Source: [Phialemoniopsis] sp. UDSM-2020 | Taxonomy: Eukaryota > Ascomycota > Sordariomycetes > Thyridiales > Thyridiaceae | Length of the DNA stretch: 64,000 nucleotides | Direction of reading: 5' to 3' | NCBI GenBank assembly: GCA_018873225.1 | Contig: JAEILZ010000009.1 | Coordinates: forward strand, 611,501-675,500 | Part shown: piece after piece, positions 39,912 through 49,912 of the stretch | Numbering within the stretch: the stretch's first letter is position 1 | Layout: the number at the start of each line of letters is the position of its first letter | Notes under the pieces: generated by a model | The model's database searches: none | The model's input: only the letters and a program-made list of their open reading frames with translations | Told to the model about the DNA's origin: nothing | Made by a program: the position numbers and the translations under genes

Positions 39912-41255
39912 ATGAGAACGGCCCTTGACTCGGTGCGCCTCGCACCGAGAGCCGCACAGCATCTCCGTCCCGGGATCTCCAGGAGTCGCTCTCAGCTCCC
40001 GATTGGTCACGCCAGAAGCATCGGTACGAGTATAACTCTGAGGAAGCCTATCAGAGAGGAAGCCGGGGTCAGCAAGCCTGAGCTCATCCCGGGCGCGGTA
40101 CAGAACATCTCACGGCGCGAGAGGGTCAAACACGCGAAGCCGTTTTCTGATTTCCTCACGGACAATTTCAACCGCCAGCATGACTATCTGCGCATATCAG
40201 TCACGGAGCGTTGTAACTTGCGCTGTGTTTATTGCATGCCGGAGGAGGGCGTACCCCTGAGTCCTCCTCGGGAGCTGTTGACCACGCCGGAGATCGTCTT
40301 GCTCTCGTCTGTCTTCGTCTCGCAGGGCGTAACAAAGATCCGGTTAACAGGAGGCGAACCAACGGTACGCCGAGACATCGTCCCCCTCATGCAGCAGATC
40401 GGAGATCTGCGGCGTCACGGTCTCCGCGAACTATGCCTCACGACGAATGGGCTGTCACTGCATCGCAAACTAGAGAGCATGGTCGAGGCCGGCCTGACGG
40501 GAGTCAACCTGAGCCTCGACACTCTAGATCCGTGGCAGTTCCAGATCATGGCGAGGCGGAAGGGTTTCGATGCAGTGCAGCGCAGTATAGCGCGCATCTT
40601 GGAGCTCAACCGCGCCGGCGCGGGAATCAAACTCAAGATCAACTGCGTCGTCATGCGCGGTGTGAACGACAGGGAGATCCTTCCCTTCGTGGAGATGACT
40701 CGTGAGAAGGACATCGAGATCCGGTTCATCGAGTACATGCCTTTTGACGGCAACAAGTGGAGCAAGGGCAAGATGTTCAGCTACGAAGAGATGCTCGAGC
40801 ACATCAGGGAGAAGTACCCTGCACTTGAGAAGGTCCGGGATCACAAGAACGATACCAGCAAAACTTGGCATATACCGGGCTTTGCAGGACGGATAGGGTT
40901 CATTACGAGTATGACACACAACTTTTGCGGAACATGCAACAGACTGAGAATCACGGGCGATGGCAACCTTAAGGTCTGTCTATTCGGCAATGCCGAAGTT
41001 TCCCTGCGAGACATTCTTCGCAAGATCAACAACGGCGAGCCCATCGACGAGGAGGCATTGGCGACCCTGAAGCAGCTTGCGCTGGCCCAGAGGCAGGACT
41101 TGTCGAATATTGATGTGCTGTTGACCATGGCTCCCAATTCCAAGGAGCTACTGGAGGTCATTGGCGCGGCAGTCAAGAGGAAGAAGGAGAAGCATGCCGG
41201 AATCGGTGAGCTGGAGCATATGAAGAACAGGCCGATGATTCTCATAGGTGGGTAG
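39912..41255 (+). CDS. cnxABC: GTP 3',8-cyclase (MoaA / MOCS1A), mitochondrial radical-SAM enzyme
   Basis: First step of molybdenum-cofactor synthesis: a radical-SAM rearrangement of GTP to 3',8-cyclo-GTP. Uninterrupted frame of 447 aa. The ATG at 39912 opens an Arg/Ser-rich presequence of about 45 residues, consistent with the mitochondrial location of this step in eukaryotes. The SAM cluster uses Cys 101, 105 and 108 (CNLRCVYC), followed by the RLTGGEP loop. The second [4Fe-4S] cluster that binds GTP uses Cys 339, 342 and 356. The protein ends ILIGG-stop; the terminal Gly-Gly is essential in MoaA/MOCS1A. The two glycine codons overlap a GTGGGT splice donor at 41248, so splicing would remove the stop and continue into the downstream MoaC frame. 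Aspergillus cnxABC and human MOCS1 also combine both activities in one gene. Confidence 0.95.
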   Translation: MRTALDSVRLAPRAAQHLRPGISRSRSQLPIGHARSIGTSITLRKPIREEAGVSKPELIPGAVQNISRRERVKHAKPFSDFLTDNFNRQHDYLRISVTERCNLRCVYCMPEEGVPLSPPRELLTTPEIVLLSSVFVSQGVTKIRLTGGEPTVRRDIVPLMQQIGDLRRHGLRELCLTTNGLSLHRKLESMVEAGLTGVNLSLDTLDPWQFQIMARRKGFDAVQRSIARILELNRAGAGIKLKINCVVMRGVNDREILPFVEMTREKDIEIRFIEYMPFDGNKWSKGKMFSYEEMLEHIREKYPALEKVRDHKNDTSKTWHIPGFAGRIGFITSMTHNFCGTCNRLRITGDGNLKVCLFGNAEVSLRDILRKINNGEPIDEEALATLKQLALAQRQDLSNIDVLLTMAPNSKELLEVIGAAVKRKKEKHAGIGELEHMKNRPMILIGG

Positions 41256-41429
41256 AAGATTCCGCTCCGTTCACACGCCATATACCTTTGCATCGCCCTT
41301 CGATGCTCTATTATCCCCATCTGGTGTACACCCCTCGATTCCGTCCTGGCGAGCTCCGAGTCGAGTTCATACGCGATATGAACTAAGGAGGTAATACAGA
41401 CCCTACACATCACCAACAGACGACACTAG

Positions 41430-42340
41430 CCACTGTTACCTGGAGGCCCATCGGACTGGCCGGCACTACATTCGCAAACAACCCTACGACCTTGATCCGG
41501 AAATCAACAGCATTCATAACTGCTCGTGCTTCCCACGGCCAACATGCACCGACCGCACGTCTGTTCTCAACTTCAGGAAGACGGTATGGCGACGAGCAAA
41601 TCAGCGAGGTTAAGCTCAGCAGAAATCAGGCCAAACGGCTGAAGGCCAAGATGGAGAAGGCCAGTAAGGCCGAAGAAACACCAGTCGACCCAGAAGCGCC
41701 CCCGGACAAGCAAGGCAGCAAGTTTACGCTCAGCCAAAAGAAGGCCAAGAGAGAGAAGGCCAAAAGAGAGAAGGCCGAGATGGAGAGGGCCAAGATGGAC
41801 AACGCCATTAAGGCAAAGAAACCACCAGCCAACCCCAAGGCGCCCAAGCTCACACACGTCTCCCCCGCGGGCACCGCGCACATGGTCTCCATCTCCGCCA
41901 AGAAGGTCACCTCGCGCATCGCAACCGCCGTCTGCGCCGTGCGCTTCTCCCACGGCAGCCCCGCGGGGCGCCTCATCCGCGCCAACGAGATGCGCAAGGG
42001 CGACGTCCTGGGAGTGGCGCGCGTCGCCGGCATCATGGCCGCCAAGCGCACGCCGGACCTCATCCCACTGTGCCACCCCGTCGCCGTGTCGCACGTCGCC
42101 GTCGAGCTCAACGTCGCGGCCGACGATATGGCCGTAGAGGTCCGCGCCACGGTCGAGTGCGACGGCAAGACGGGCGTCGAGATGGAGGCGCTGACGGCCG
42201 CGAGCACGGCGGCGCTGACGGTGTACGACATGTGCAAGGCCGTGGACAAGGGTATGCGGATCAAGGGGCTACGGGTCGTGCTCAAGGACGGGGGCAAGAG
42301 CGGGCGGTGGGTAGAGGGCATGCAGCAGGGCGGTTCGTAG
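41430..42340 (+). CDS. cnxABC: Cyclic pyranopterin monophosphate synthase (MoaC / MOCS1B) part
   Basis: Converts 3',8-cyclo-GTP to cPMP. Read as the second exon of the MoaA gene: donor at 41248, acceptor CACTAG ending at 41429, intron 182 nt. The frame closes as ATA-G|CC-ACT, giving a 748-aa fusion. The first 40 residues of this exon include TARLFSTSGRRY, which looks like a mitochondrial presequence. A charged Lys/Glu/Ala-rich linker (KKAKREKAKREKAEMERAKM) follows, then the MoaC domain: LIPLCHPVAVSHV, CDGKTGVEMEALTA and YDMCKAVDKGM. No good ATG precedes the domain except Met within the linker (41651), so independent translation seems less likely than fusion by splicing. Confidence 0.9.
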
Positions 42341-45300
42341 GGGCAGTGTGGCTGCGATGATTTCGCGCCGGGGGTCATGAGATTGTTTTGGAGAATGCTA
42401 TATCAAGCCTTTTTCCAGTCGGGTTCACGATAGTCACAGTAGTCTATAGAGCGGCTGGAATCTAGCCCTACGAAGACCGCGTTTATACAGAGATCTAGCC
42501 ATTGCGCGCGGTCTACGGCCGGAGGCAGCCACAATCATGCAGTTGTTTTGCAATACAATCTAGAGAAACAAAAGACCAGCCACTCGAGACAAGTTCACTA
42601 CAGCTTACGCAGGGGCACGCGACCAGGTCCGTCAAGATGCACGCATACGTAGTTGTATCCGCGCCTCGAGGGTGATGTCGTAGCACCTACATGCTTAGCG
42701 GCCTCCCCGACCTTACTCCGCGCAGAGAGCTAGCATGCTTCCATCCACCGAAGCCGAGGCTTCTGGAAGGACTTGTGGCGCAACCCCGGCTTGCCATCGG
42801 TCGCACTGGGAGGCGCAACCGGCGTTGGCACGCCGGGAAGAGGCAATGAGCAGCAGGCGGCAAGAAGAGAGGTGAGAAAATAGGCCGCCCGCGTCCCAGC
42901 TGTCGTTGTTCGACGGGAACCCCCACTGAGGCGAAGAAGGTCGCGTGGGTAGCAATGTGTGCTAAATCCAGGAACCAGGCGGCGCAGTACCCGTCCTTTT
43001 GCATTGCCGACGATATCGCCCCGACTCGGAACTACCTACCTAGCAGTCGCTTTCTTTCTCTCGGCTGGCAACCGACGAAAGATCTCATGCTCGAATGTTT
43101 ATCCCACCTTTGAGAGAACGAACCAAGAGAGAATGAGAGCAACAAGCAACACTTTGGCCCTGGCTCTCGCCAAGTCCCGGGCCTAGACTAGTGCGGCGGC
43201 GGGAGGCAATCTATTAGCTAATGGGGACCCATCCCGGGGCGGGTCTCGCTGCGTTCTGGGTTACTGCTCTCAGTAAGCCCTCCCGGGCTCGACGCCGACC
43301 TACGCAACGAAGGTTAGAGCGAGCGACAGGCGGACGCGTGGGCGAGGCACCAAACTCATCAGTGCCCACTTGTGAAGATTCAGGGTCCTTTGTGTCCGGC
43401 GATGCACTAGCATGTTTTAGCAGGGGATAGAGCACTGGACCGGGTTCTGTTTTAGGAACCCGTTGTCGAGCTCTGTCGTAGCCGTTTTTGCCATGCTTGC
43501 TTCTTCTTACTTGAGCTGTTTACGAAACATACTTGCGGTCAAGTGGAAATTGAGCAAAGAAGTGTTGTTGGTCTCGCGCGCCTCCAGATGGCCCTTTCAG
43601 CTCTGAGTAGTACCGTATATCCTCCTCAGCTCCAAGGGAGGTAGCATGCGTGCTTGGTCGGTAATGTCGGCAAACGGTCGGCATGAAGCCACCAACACCA
43701 ACAGAACAAGCAACACCGCCGCCTGGGTGGTAAAGCTTTACACACAATCCCATTAAAAGACGCATCGCCGATAGGCGCGGCAGTGACGTGCATGGCTACA
43801 AGCGAGCTGTTCCAGGAGAGGCTCTCACCGCCCGCGAGGCTGCTGGCTACGTCAATCGTCAATTGGCCCGCCATTCGATCTGCTGTCGGTGATGCAACAG
43901 GACTCGAGATCTCCATGACGGTGTTTCGAGGGGACCTCCTTAGGCTTGCAGAGCACGGCCTGACCGACATGGGCTTGACTTCATAGTCGATCTTAGTGCG
44001 GCGCTCCGTCTCCGTTAGTCGAGACATCCAGAATTCCGCCAGGATCAACAAGCCAATCACATCCCGACGATAAGATGTAAAGCAGTGACCAATGAGATGT
44101 TGTACTCTGAGATTAAGCAGACCCGTTGAATATGCAAGTGCAGGGATGTCGAATCCAGGCGGAAAGGCTGGGCAATATTTTGCATGGGAGGAGGCGGGCG
44201 TGTTAGGCAGGGTGCAGCAGAGCAAGCATCGTGAGGAGAAGGAGGAGTGTTTTCCCCTCATTGAAGGTTGAAGCGGTGAGAGCATCGCCTCGTCCCAACG
44301 ACCTGCCCATCATCACCTGGTGTGATTGCTTGCTTTGCATTTATGCAGTGATCCCGGTCGGTGTGTTCCTCGCAATGGGCTGTCCAAACCACGGGGGCTA
44401 GATCTCTGGGCGCGCAGAATGACACGTGAGAGAGGGACGTGGTGGGATATTCCCCCAGTATTCCCAGCTCGCGACGGCCTGCGGATTAACTACGGGGGAC
44501 AGAGCAACGCGGCAGGCCGCCTCGCCCGTCAACCCGCCTCGCCCATGGCCTGCCCGCCTCTCCCTGAACTTTGTGGGACCGATACCCAGAGGCGGTGGAA
44601 CTGCTGGGCCAGGATGTCGGGGCCAATGAGCACACGACCAAAGATAAGACGGGGAATGCCAGAATGCCAGGCGGAGCTTTCGCTGCGGGAAGGGAGTCCT
44701 TCCCTACCTACTCAGTTGATTGAAATAGATTCAATCTGTTGTTGATCTCTCACTTCGTCGCCTCTGTATGTACTTTAGGAGAGCTGTATCCTTCTGGAAG
44801 CCCACCCCGGCACCACGAGCCGGCATGTCTCAATGCGGCAGCCACCCAAGTCATACCCTGGGCGGTTTGGGACGGCTGACGAGGTGGCAATTTGACGACG
44901 ACGATGGTCGTATTGAGAGATGAGAGATGAGCGATGCACTGGTGGTGTGGTGTGGTGGTAGCGGGTGGTGAGTGGTGGGTGCTTTTTGACGGTAATGGTG
45001 GGGACTTTTCAGGTGCGAGTCTAAATTGCGACCGGCGTCACTGCAGCTCTGGGCCATCTCGACTCAGGATGAACCAGCGCACGCGAGTCGAGAGACAGAG
45101 ATGGGTCCAGTCTTTAAGTTTTTGTTTAAACATGTCAATCCTTTACCTATATGGATAGTACTGAGAAATGTTTGTTGAGAGGTATTAGTTGTGAATCTAG
45201 ATGTAATATCATGAAGTGCATGAGGGGAAGAAGAGCAGAAGAGCAGTAGGTATGCATAGAGGCAGTCGAGGGGTTCAACACCACCGTTGTAGCAGATGTC

Positions 45301-46966
45301 TCAGTGTTGCACGCTGTGAGCAGGGATGTCTTCCGACCGCGGAGGTGATATCAACGCCATATTTCGCAGGTACAGCCGGCCGGCCACCGTTGCAAACAAC
45401 AAGACGGGAAGCGGGCGCGGAACATTGAAACCGTCGCTGAAATCTCCTGAGAATTAGAAGGATGTCTATTCTCTCCTACACGTCCGCATTAGGTTTGGAT
45501 AGTCAACTGTCAGAAAAGCAGACCACACGATCGCCAGGGCTATGACGCCAGTAGCGTCACAAATCGAATTAGGGATCAAGGGATCAGAGATGCGATTCTG
45601 GCACTTCTGGGCATCTATGGCATCCCCCCTGAATTGAAATCTGATGATACCAACCACAAAGCAATCGAGACCTGACGTCGTCGACGGTGTGCATCAGTCC
45701 TCTTCGCGGCCAACCGAGAGACTGATGGGCGGTCCTTCACTTGTTTGGGCAATTGAGCAGACGACGAGGGCCCATGTCTCTCCTCTCACACCCAGACAGC
45801 GTGGGATCCATCCACCATCCCGGGCCCCATCGAGATTTGCCCAGAGCATTGATCCCAGAGCACCATGCAAGCCATCGCCCAGAGCTACTGCACAAGTGAA
45901 CCATGCCATCGCTCCGCTATGTGGGACAGAGACACGAACAAACGAGCGAATCCACGCCTGCGCCGCCAGCCGGGATTGCATGCGACGCTAGAGATCCCCT
46001 AAACGGGCGGGCATTACCCACCGCCCATTTGGACCGACCGACCAAGATAGTCATAGTGTAGTGTACACAGAGAGAGGGCCACAAGAGAGAGTGAGTGAAA
46101 GAGGGCGAGGAGTCTCCATGGGGTGCCACTCCCCGAGTCCCGCGAGTAAGATCGGCTGTATTTGACAACAAGAGGAAAAGGCCCTCATCCATCCAGACCG
46201 TTTAAACAGGCCAATGTCTCTCTCTTTGAGATCAGACCCGAGGATAGAGGCAGCCCCTGCTCTTGTACCTTATGTATTGCGCGGTCCGCTTTTGAAGGAA
46301 TGAAATAGGACCCCTTCCCTCACCTTACATGCCTTATCTCATGCCCATATCATAATCAATCATCCTTGGAGGCGAGACCCTTATTCCTCTGTGCTGTCAC
46401 CTTATCTCCTCCCCCCAGTGACAGTCCGCGACACAGACCACTCACTCACTCTTCCTGCTCACAATTCAAACAACAACAACTCAACATCCCCCATGGCTCC
46501 CCAAAACCTCTAGATCTAAAAAAAAAAAAAAAAAAAAGGTGTGTTGGTCTGGGAGGATTTGCTGCATTGCTAGCCCTCTCCCGAAAAAGTCAACTTTGTA
46601 CACCGACTGGGCAGAGCCCGCCAATTGCCGGCCCTCCATCTCACACCCCAAAGCGGCGCTACCGACCGACCGACCTGCGCATTACTTAGACCACTTCGCC
46701 GCCCGACACACACTCCTACCCGCCTTCACAAACATCAACAACCAAAACGACACAAGAGGTCACTCCTCGAGTCTTGGGTTAAAGGAGGGACATTACGGAC
46801 TGTCTCTTGCTTTTACAACATACTATAGCTACTGAGCTTTACTCGACATCCTATCTCTCGAGTCCACCGCCTCGGTCGCACGACTCGACTTACCTGCGGT
46901 CGCATTTCCCCGACCTCCCGCCCGCCACAAACAACCTCACAATCAACTCAACACACAACACAGATT
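42341..46966. other. 4.6-kb spacer, no supported gene
   Basis: The left part is the 3' region of the molybdenum-cofactor gene. The right part (about 46.3-46.97 kb) is the leader or promoter of the FYVE gene, with a run of 20 A at 46518-46537 and CT-rich blocks. A 219-codon ATG-initiated frame at 43626-44285 (-) shows no codon bias and no recognisable domain. Confidence 0.5.
46518..46537. repeat. A20 homopolymer in the FYVE gene leader region
   Basis: Twenty consecutive A about 430 bp before the FYVE gene ATG. It may be a nucleosome-excluding promoter element or lie in the 5' UTR. Confidence 0.85.
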
Positions 46967-47930
46967 ATGGCAACGCAGTTCATAATGCCAAAGGCGCCGG
47001 GTCCTGCGCAAAACAACTTTCACCAGGCACAACACACCCAGTTGCCGCCTTTCCAGTCTTCTCACTACAACCCCAATTACCGGAGCAGCCCTCAGATCTC
47101 GCCTCTGAGCACGATGAGCTCCTCGACCGGCTCCTCTCCAACTTCTCCCAAGCCACGATGCGCACGCCAGCTACCTCCTTCATACATCCCCGCCGTTCTG
47201 CGCCCGACCCAGCACTCTTGCAAGGCGCCCTATGCGAGGCAGAAGACCGAGGAAGAGGCCGTTGACGATGATGCGCCACCGCGCTCGAGCGGCAGCTTCA
47301 TCAGTCTGCCCGGCTTGGCCGCGATCGGCATTAGCCGCCTGAGCAGACGCTCTACTGGCGATAGCGGCAAGTGTGTCGACGGAAGCTGGAATCTGGACCA
47401 GTTCCCCGAGGTCAAGGGTCTCCCATCGAGGGATCACTGGAAGGTACGCTGCCCCGGTCGCCATTCCTTCGAATGACACAGCTTGTTTTTTGAGCGCAAA
47501 CTAACTCACACGACCATAGCCCGACCCCGACTCGACCATCTGTGACGAGCCCACGTGCAAGCGACACTTCACCTACTTCAACCGGCGCCACCACTGCCGG
47601 CGCTGTGGTAACATCTTCTGCGACATGCACTCCGCATTCGAGGTCCCCCTCGACGAGAACGCCAACTACAACCCCCGCGGCTCTCCCTCCCGCTCCTGCT
47701 CCCACTGCTACAGCGAGTTCAAGTCGTGGCGCAGCCGGGCCAACAGCGAGTCCTCATCGACCTCGTCGGTGGACTCTCAAGGACCTGCGACGCCTCTCAC
47801 TCAGCATACGGTCTCTACAGCCCCGACTACCCCCGTAGTCGCCTGCAAGAGCGGCGGTCTGAACCCGCCAAAGGCACCAGCCGAGGTCGCCATGAGCGTG
47901 CCGCGGGACTGGAACTGGAGCACGTTCTAG
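46967..47930 (+). CDS. FYVE zinc-finger protein
   Basis: Exons 46967-47443 and 47520-47930 (295 aa); the intron has a GTACGC donor, CTAACTCAC branch point and ATAG acceptor. The N-terminal half is Ser/Pro/Gln-rich and probably disordered. The FYVE domain begins at WKPDPDSTICDEPTC (exon junction after Trp-Lys). It has the basic RRHHCRRCG patch that contacts phosphatidylinositol 3-phosphate, and the zinc ligands continue through IFC and SCSHC (in place of the usual RVC). It should bind PI3P on endosomal or vacuolar membranes. The protein ends MSVPRDWNWSTF-TAG. The same frame stays open for another 51 codons beyond that TAG, described separately. Confidence 0.88.
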
Positions 47931-48086
47931 GTGAACGACGATTATCTCTTCAGTCCTACTCCACCGCCGCCAGAGATGCTCTTCCCGTTCACAGAGGCCG
48001 ACGTCACAGATCCGGCCAAACGCCTGTACGATCTGGGGCGGCGCAAGGAGATTGACGCTTTCTTCACCGCAAAGGATCTAAAGTGA
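47928..48086 (+). other. In-frame extension beyond the FYVE gene stop, with stop codon in a hairpin loop
   Basis: After TAG (47928-47930) the same frame runs 51 codons to TGA (48084-48086): VNDDYLFSPTPPPPEMLFPF, then TEADVTDPAKRLYDLGRRKE and IDAFFTAKDLK. Codon choice and composition look coding. The TAG sits in the loop of a perfect stem, CGTTC-TAGGT-GAACG (47923-47937). Recoding of the stop to Trp by A-to-I editing, or read-through, would give a 347-aa protein. A weak alternative is splicing with a GTCGCC donor in the preceding codons and CTAG as acceptor. Confidence 0.55.
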
Positions 48087-49912
48087 ACTCTTGGGGTCTT
48101 GCTTTCCCTTTTCACAGCCAGCCGAGCGATTTATGAGTTTGGTTGCAATTACTGCGATATACCCAACTACGATATTCCGACACATACTACACCGCCTCAC
48201 CCTCCAAGGCCCATCCATTGCCTGTTCACCAACTATGGCTTTGCTAATTCACACAAACGATGGCTGGCCTCTGAACACACAATCCTCTCAACATCTCACC
48301 ACTATCGACCTGACATGATCAGTCAATGAGTATAGACGGAGTGTTTTATATCCCTCTTTCTCTCTACTATTGCTAGCAAGCATGACTTGATGGACATGAC
48401 CTACTAGACGATTGGGGCATTGGCACAAAGACATCTCTCTGCGAGATGATCTGCCATCCTCAGCATTTGCATTTTAATTTCCCTTTGGACTCCTGTTCTT
48501 GGATGTCCCTTGCACAGCAGTGGCGTTTCGGTGCGTTTCTATACCTGGGATATAGATCTGGGGGGTTTCTGTTTTACCGGCGAGATTTCTTTTCCAATTT
48601 TTTGCAAGCCTTTTTTATATACCCTTCCCCCTTTCGGGAGGATGTGTGATGTGCACATCATCATGGGAACTGGAGTTTGATATTGCCGTCTTTCATTGCA
48701 TTTGAACTCAAGGAGCACTTCTCACAGTGGCCCTCCCAACCCAGTCTGATATAGAAGGGAGGGCAGTGCTTTTGATCATCTCTTGCTAGCCTTTGGGACA
48801 CATGCATTGGGTCGGTTGCTTGATACGTCAAGCTGCTTGAAGACTAGACAGATACCATGAAGTTAATGAAAGGAAGACTGAATACCTGCAATTACTTGAC
48901 CTGTCCCCACTGTCCCTTACACGTGGTGCTTGATTGTGCCAATGTCTCTTACCATCCAGCCCGCCTGCAGTAAGGGGCATGATATTTACAAAGGGCCTTC
49001 AGATTCCTTTGGCATGGATCTGATGCTAAGGACGAAAAAGTGCCTTGCTATAAAGCCTCATTAAGCAAAAAGAGATAAGGCAAACAAAAATACTAAAAAA
49101 GGAAACACCAGGTGGCCAGCCTGTACACATTCAGGGGAGAGGAGAGGGGTTATACTTTGCTTACCTTCTACGCCAGTTTTGCCAGGCTTTTGATCACGGT
49201 AGCGATCAGGGTTTATCGGTGACTGAATGTCATCGGTGATGTGGTTTATTTATGAAGAGGTTTATGATCGCAATCGATCACAAAGTACAAGTCGAAGTAA
49301 GTTTCTGGCTGCAGTCCAGAATCGAACAGGAGACTTAGAAAGTACCGTCTCGTGAGATTACGGTGTGCAATACTAGAGAAGGTGTTAGTTTAGAGGGCCA
49401 TCAGTGTGATCACGATGCTGTACAGGCTGGCCAACCTGGTGTTGTTGAGGTAATGATCAAAATCTCAAGACTGATAAGTGGGACGGGCAGGCATCAAGCC
49501 AGGCCAGACATCACACTCACCACTCACATCACGAAGAGGTGCTTCTGCAGAGAATAGGATTTCAAATTTCCGCTAATATCAAATAACGCCAGTCACATGT
49601 ATCCCGCGCCTCCTTTCCTTTTTTCGCTCCCTTTTTGATGCTCCGGGCTGCATGGCAGCAGCAAGCCCCATGGTTGCCACGTCTATATCTCTAGACCTCA
49701 TCCCCCTGCTGTCGTCTTCCTTCACTCTAGTTCTTCTATCGCTCGCCATTTTGTTCTGAAAAGGACACAAAATACAATTCGACTTGCTGTTTGGGAAAGC
49801 ACGAATGCCAAGTATGGTGAGTGCACATCAGCTGCACTCGATGACGGCCAGGTTATTGTCGTCTCCGCTTCCTTGACCCCGTCAACACGACTCATCGCCT
49901 TTCGCATCCCCT
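48087..49912. other. Convergent 3' intergenic region
   Basis: About 1.8 kb between the FYVE gene (+) and the elongase gene (-). AT-rich with T-runs near 48590-48620. No coding signal. Confidence 0.55.

Noticed and set aside
43626..44285. 219-codon ATG-initiated open frame on the minus strand
   Set aside because: No codon bias, odd runs of Cys and Trp near the end, no recognisable domain, and no splice context. Probably chance or a degraded gene.
49300..49380. T-arm-like sequence on the minus strand (GTTCGATTC) suggesting a tRNA
   Set aside because: The T-stem has a mismatch and no matching acceptor stem, D-arm or anticodon arm can be drawn at the right distance.
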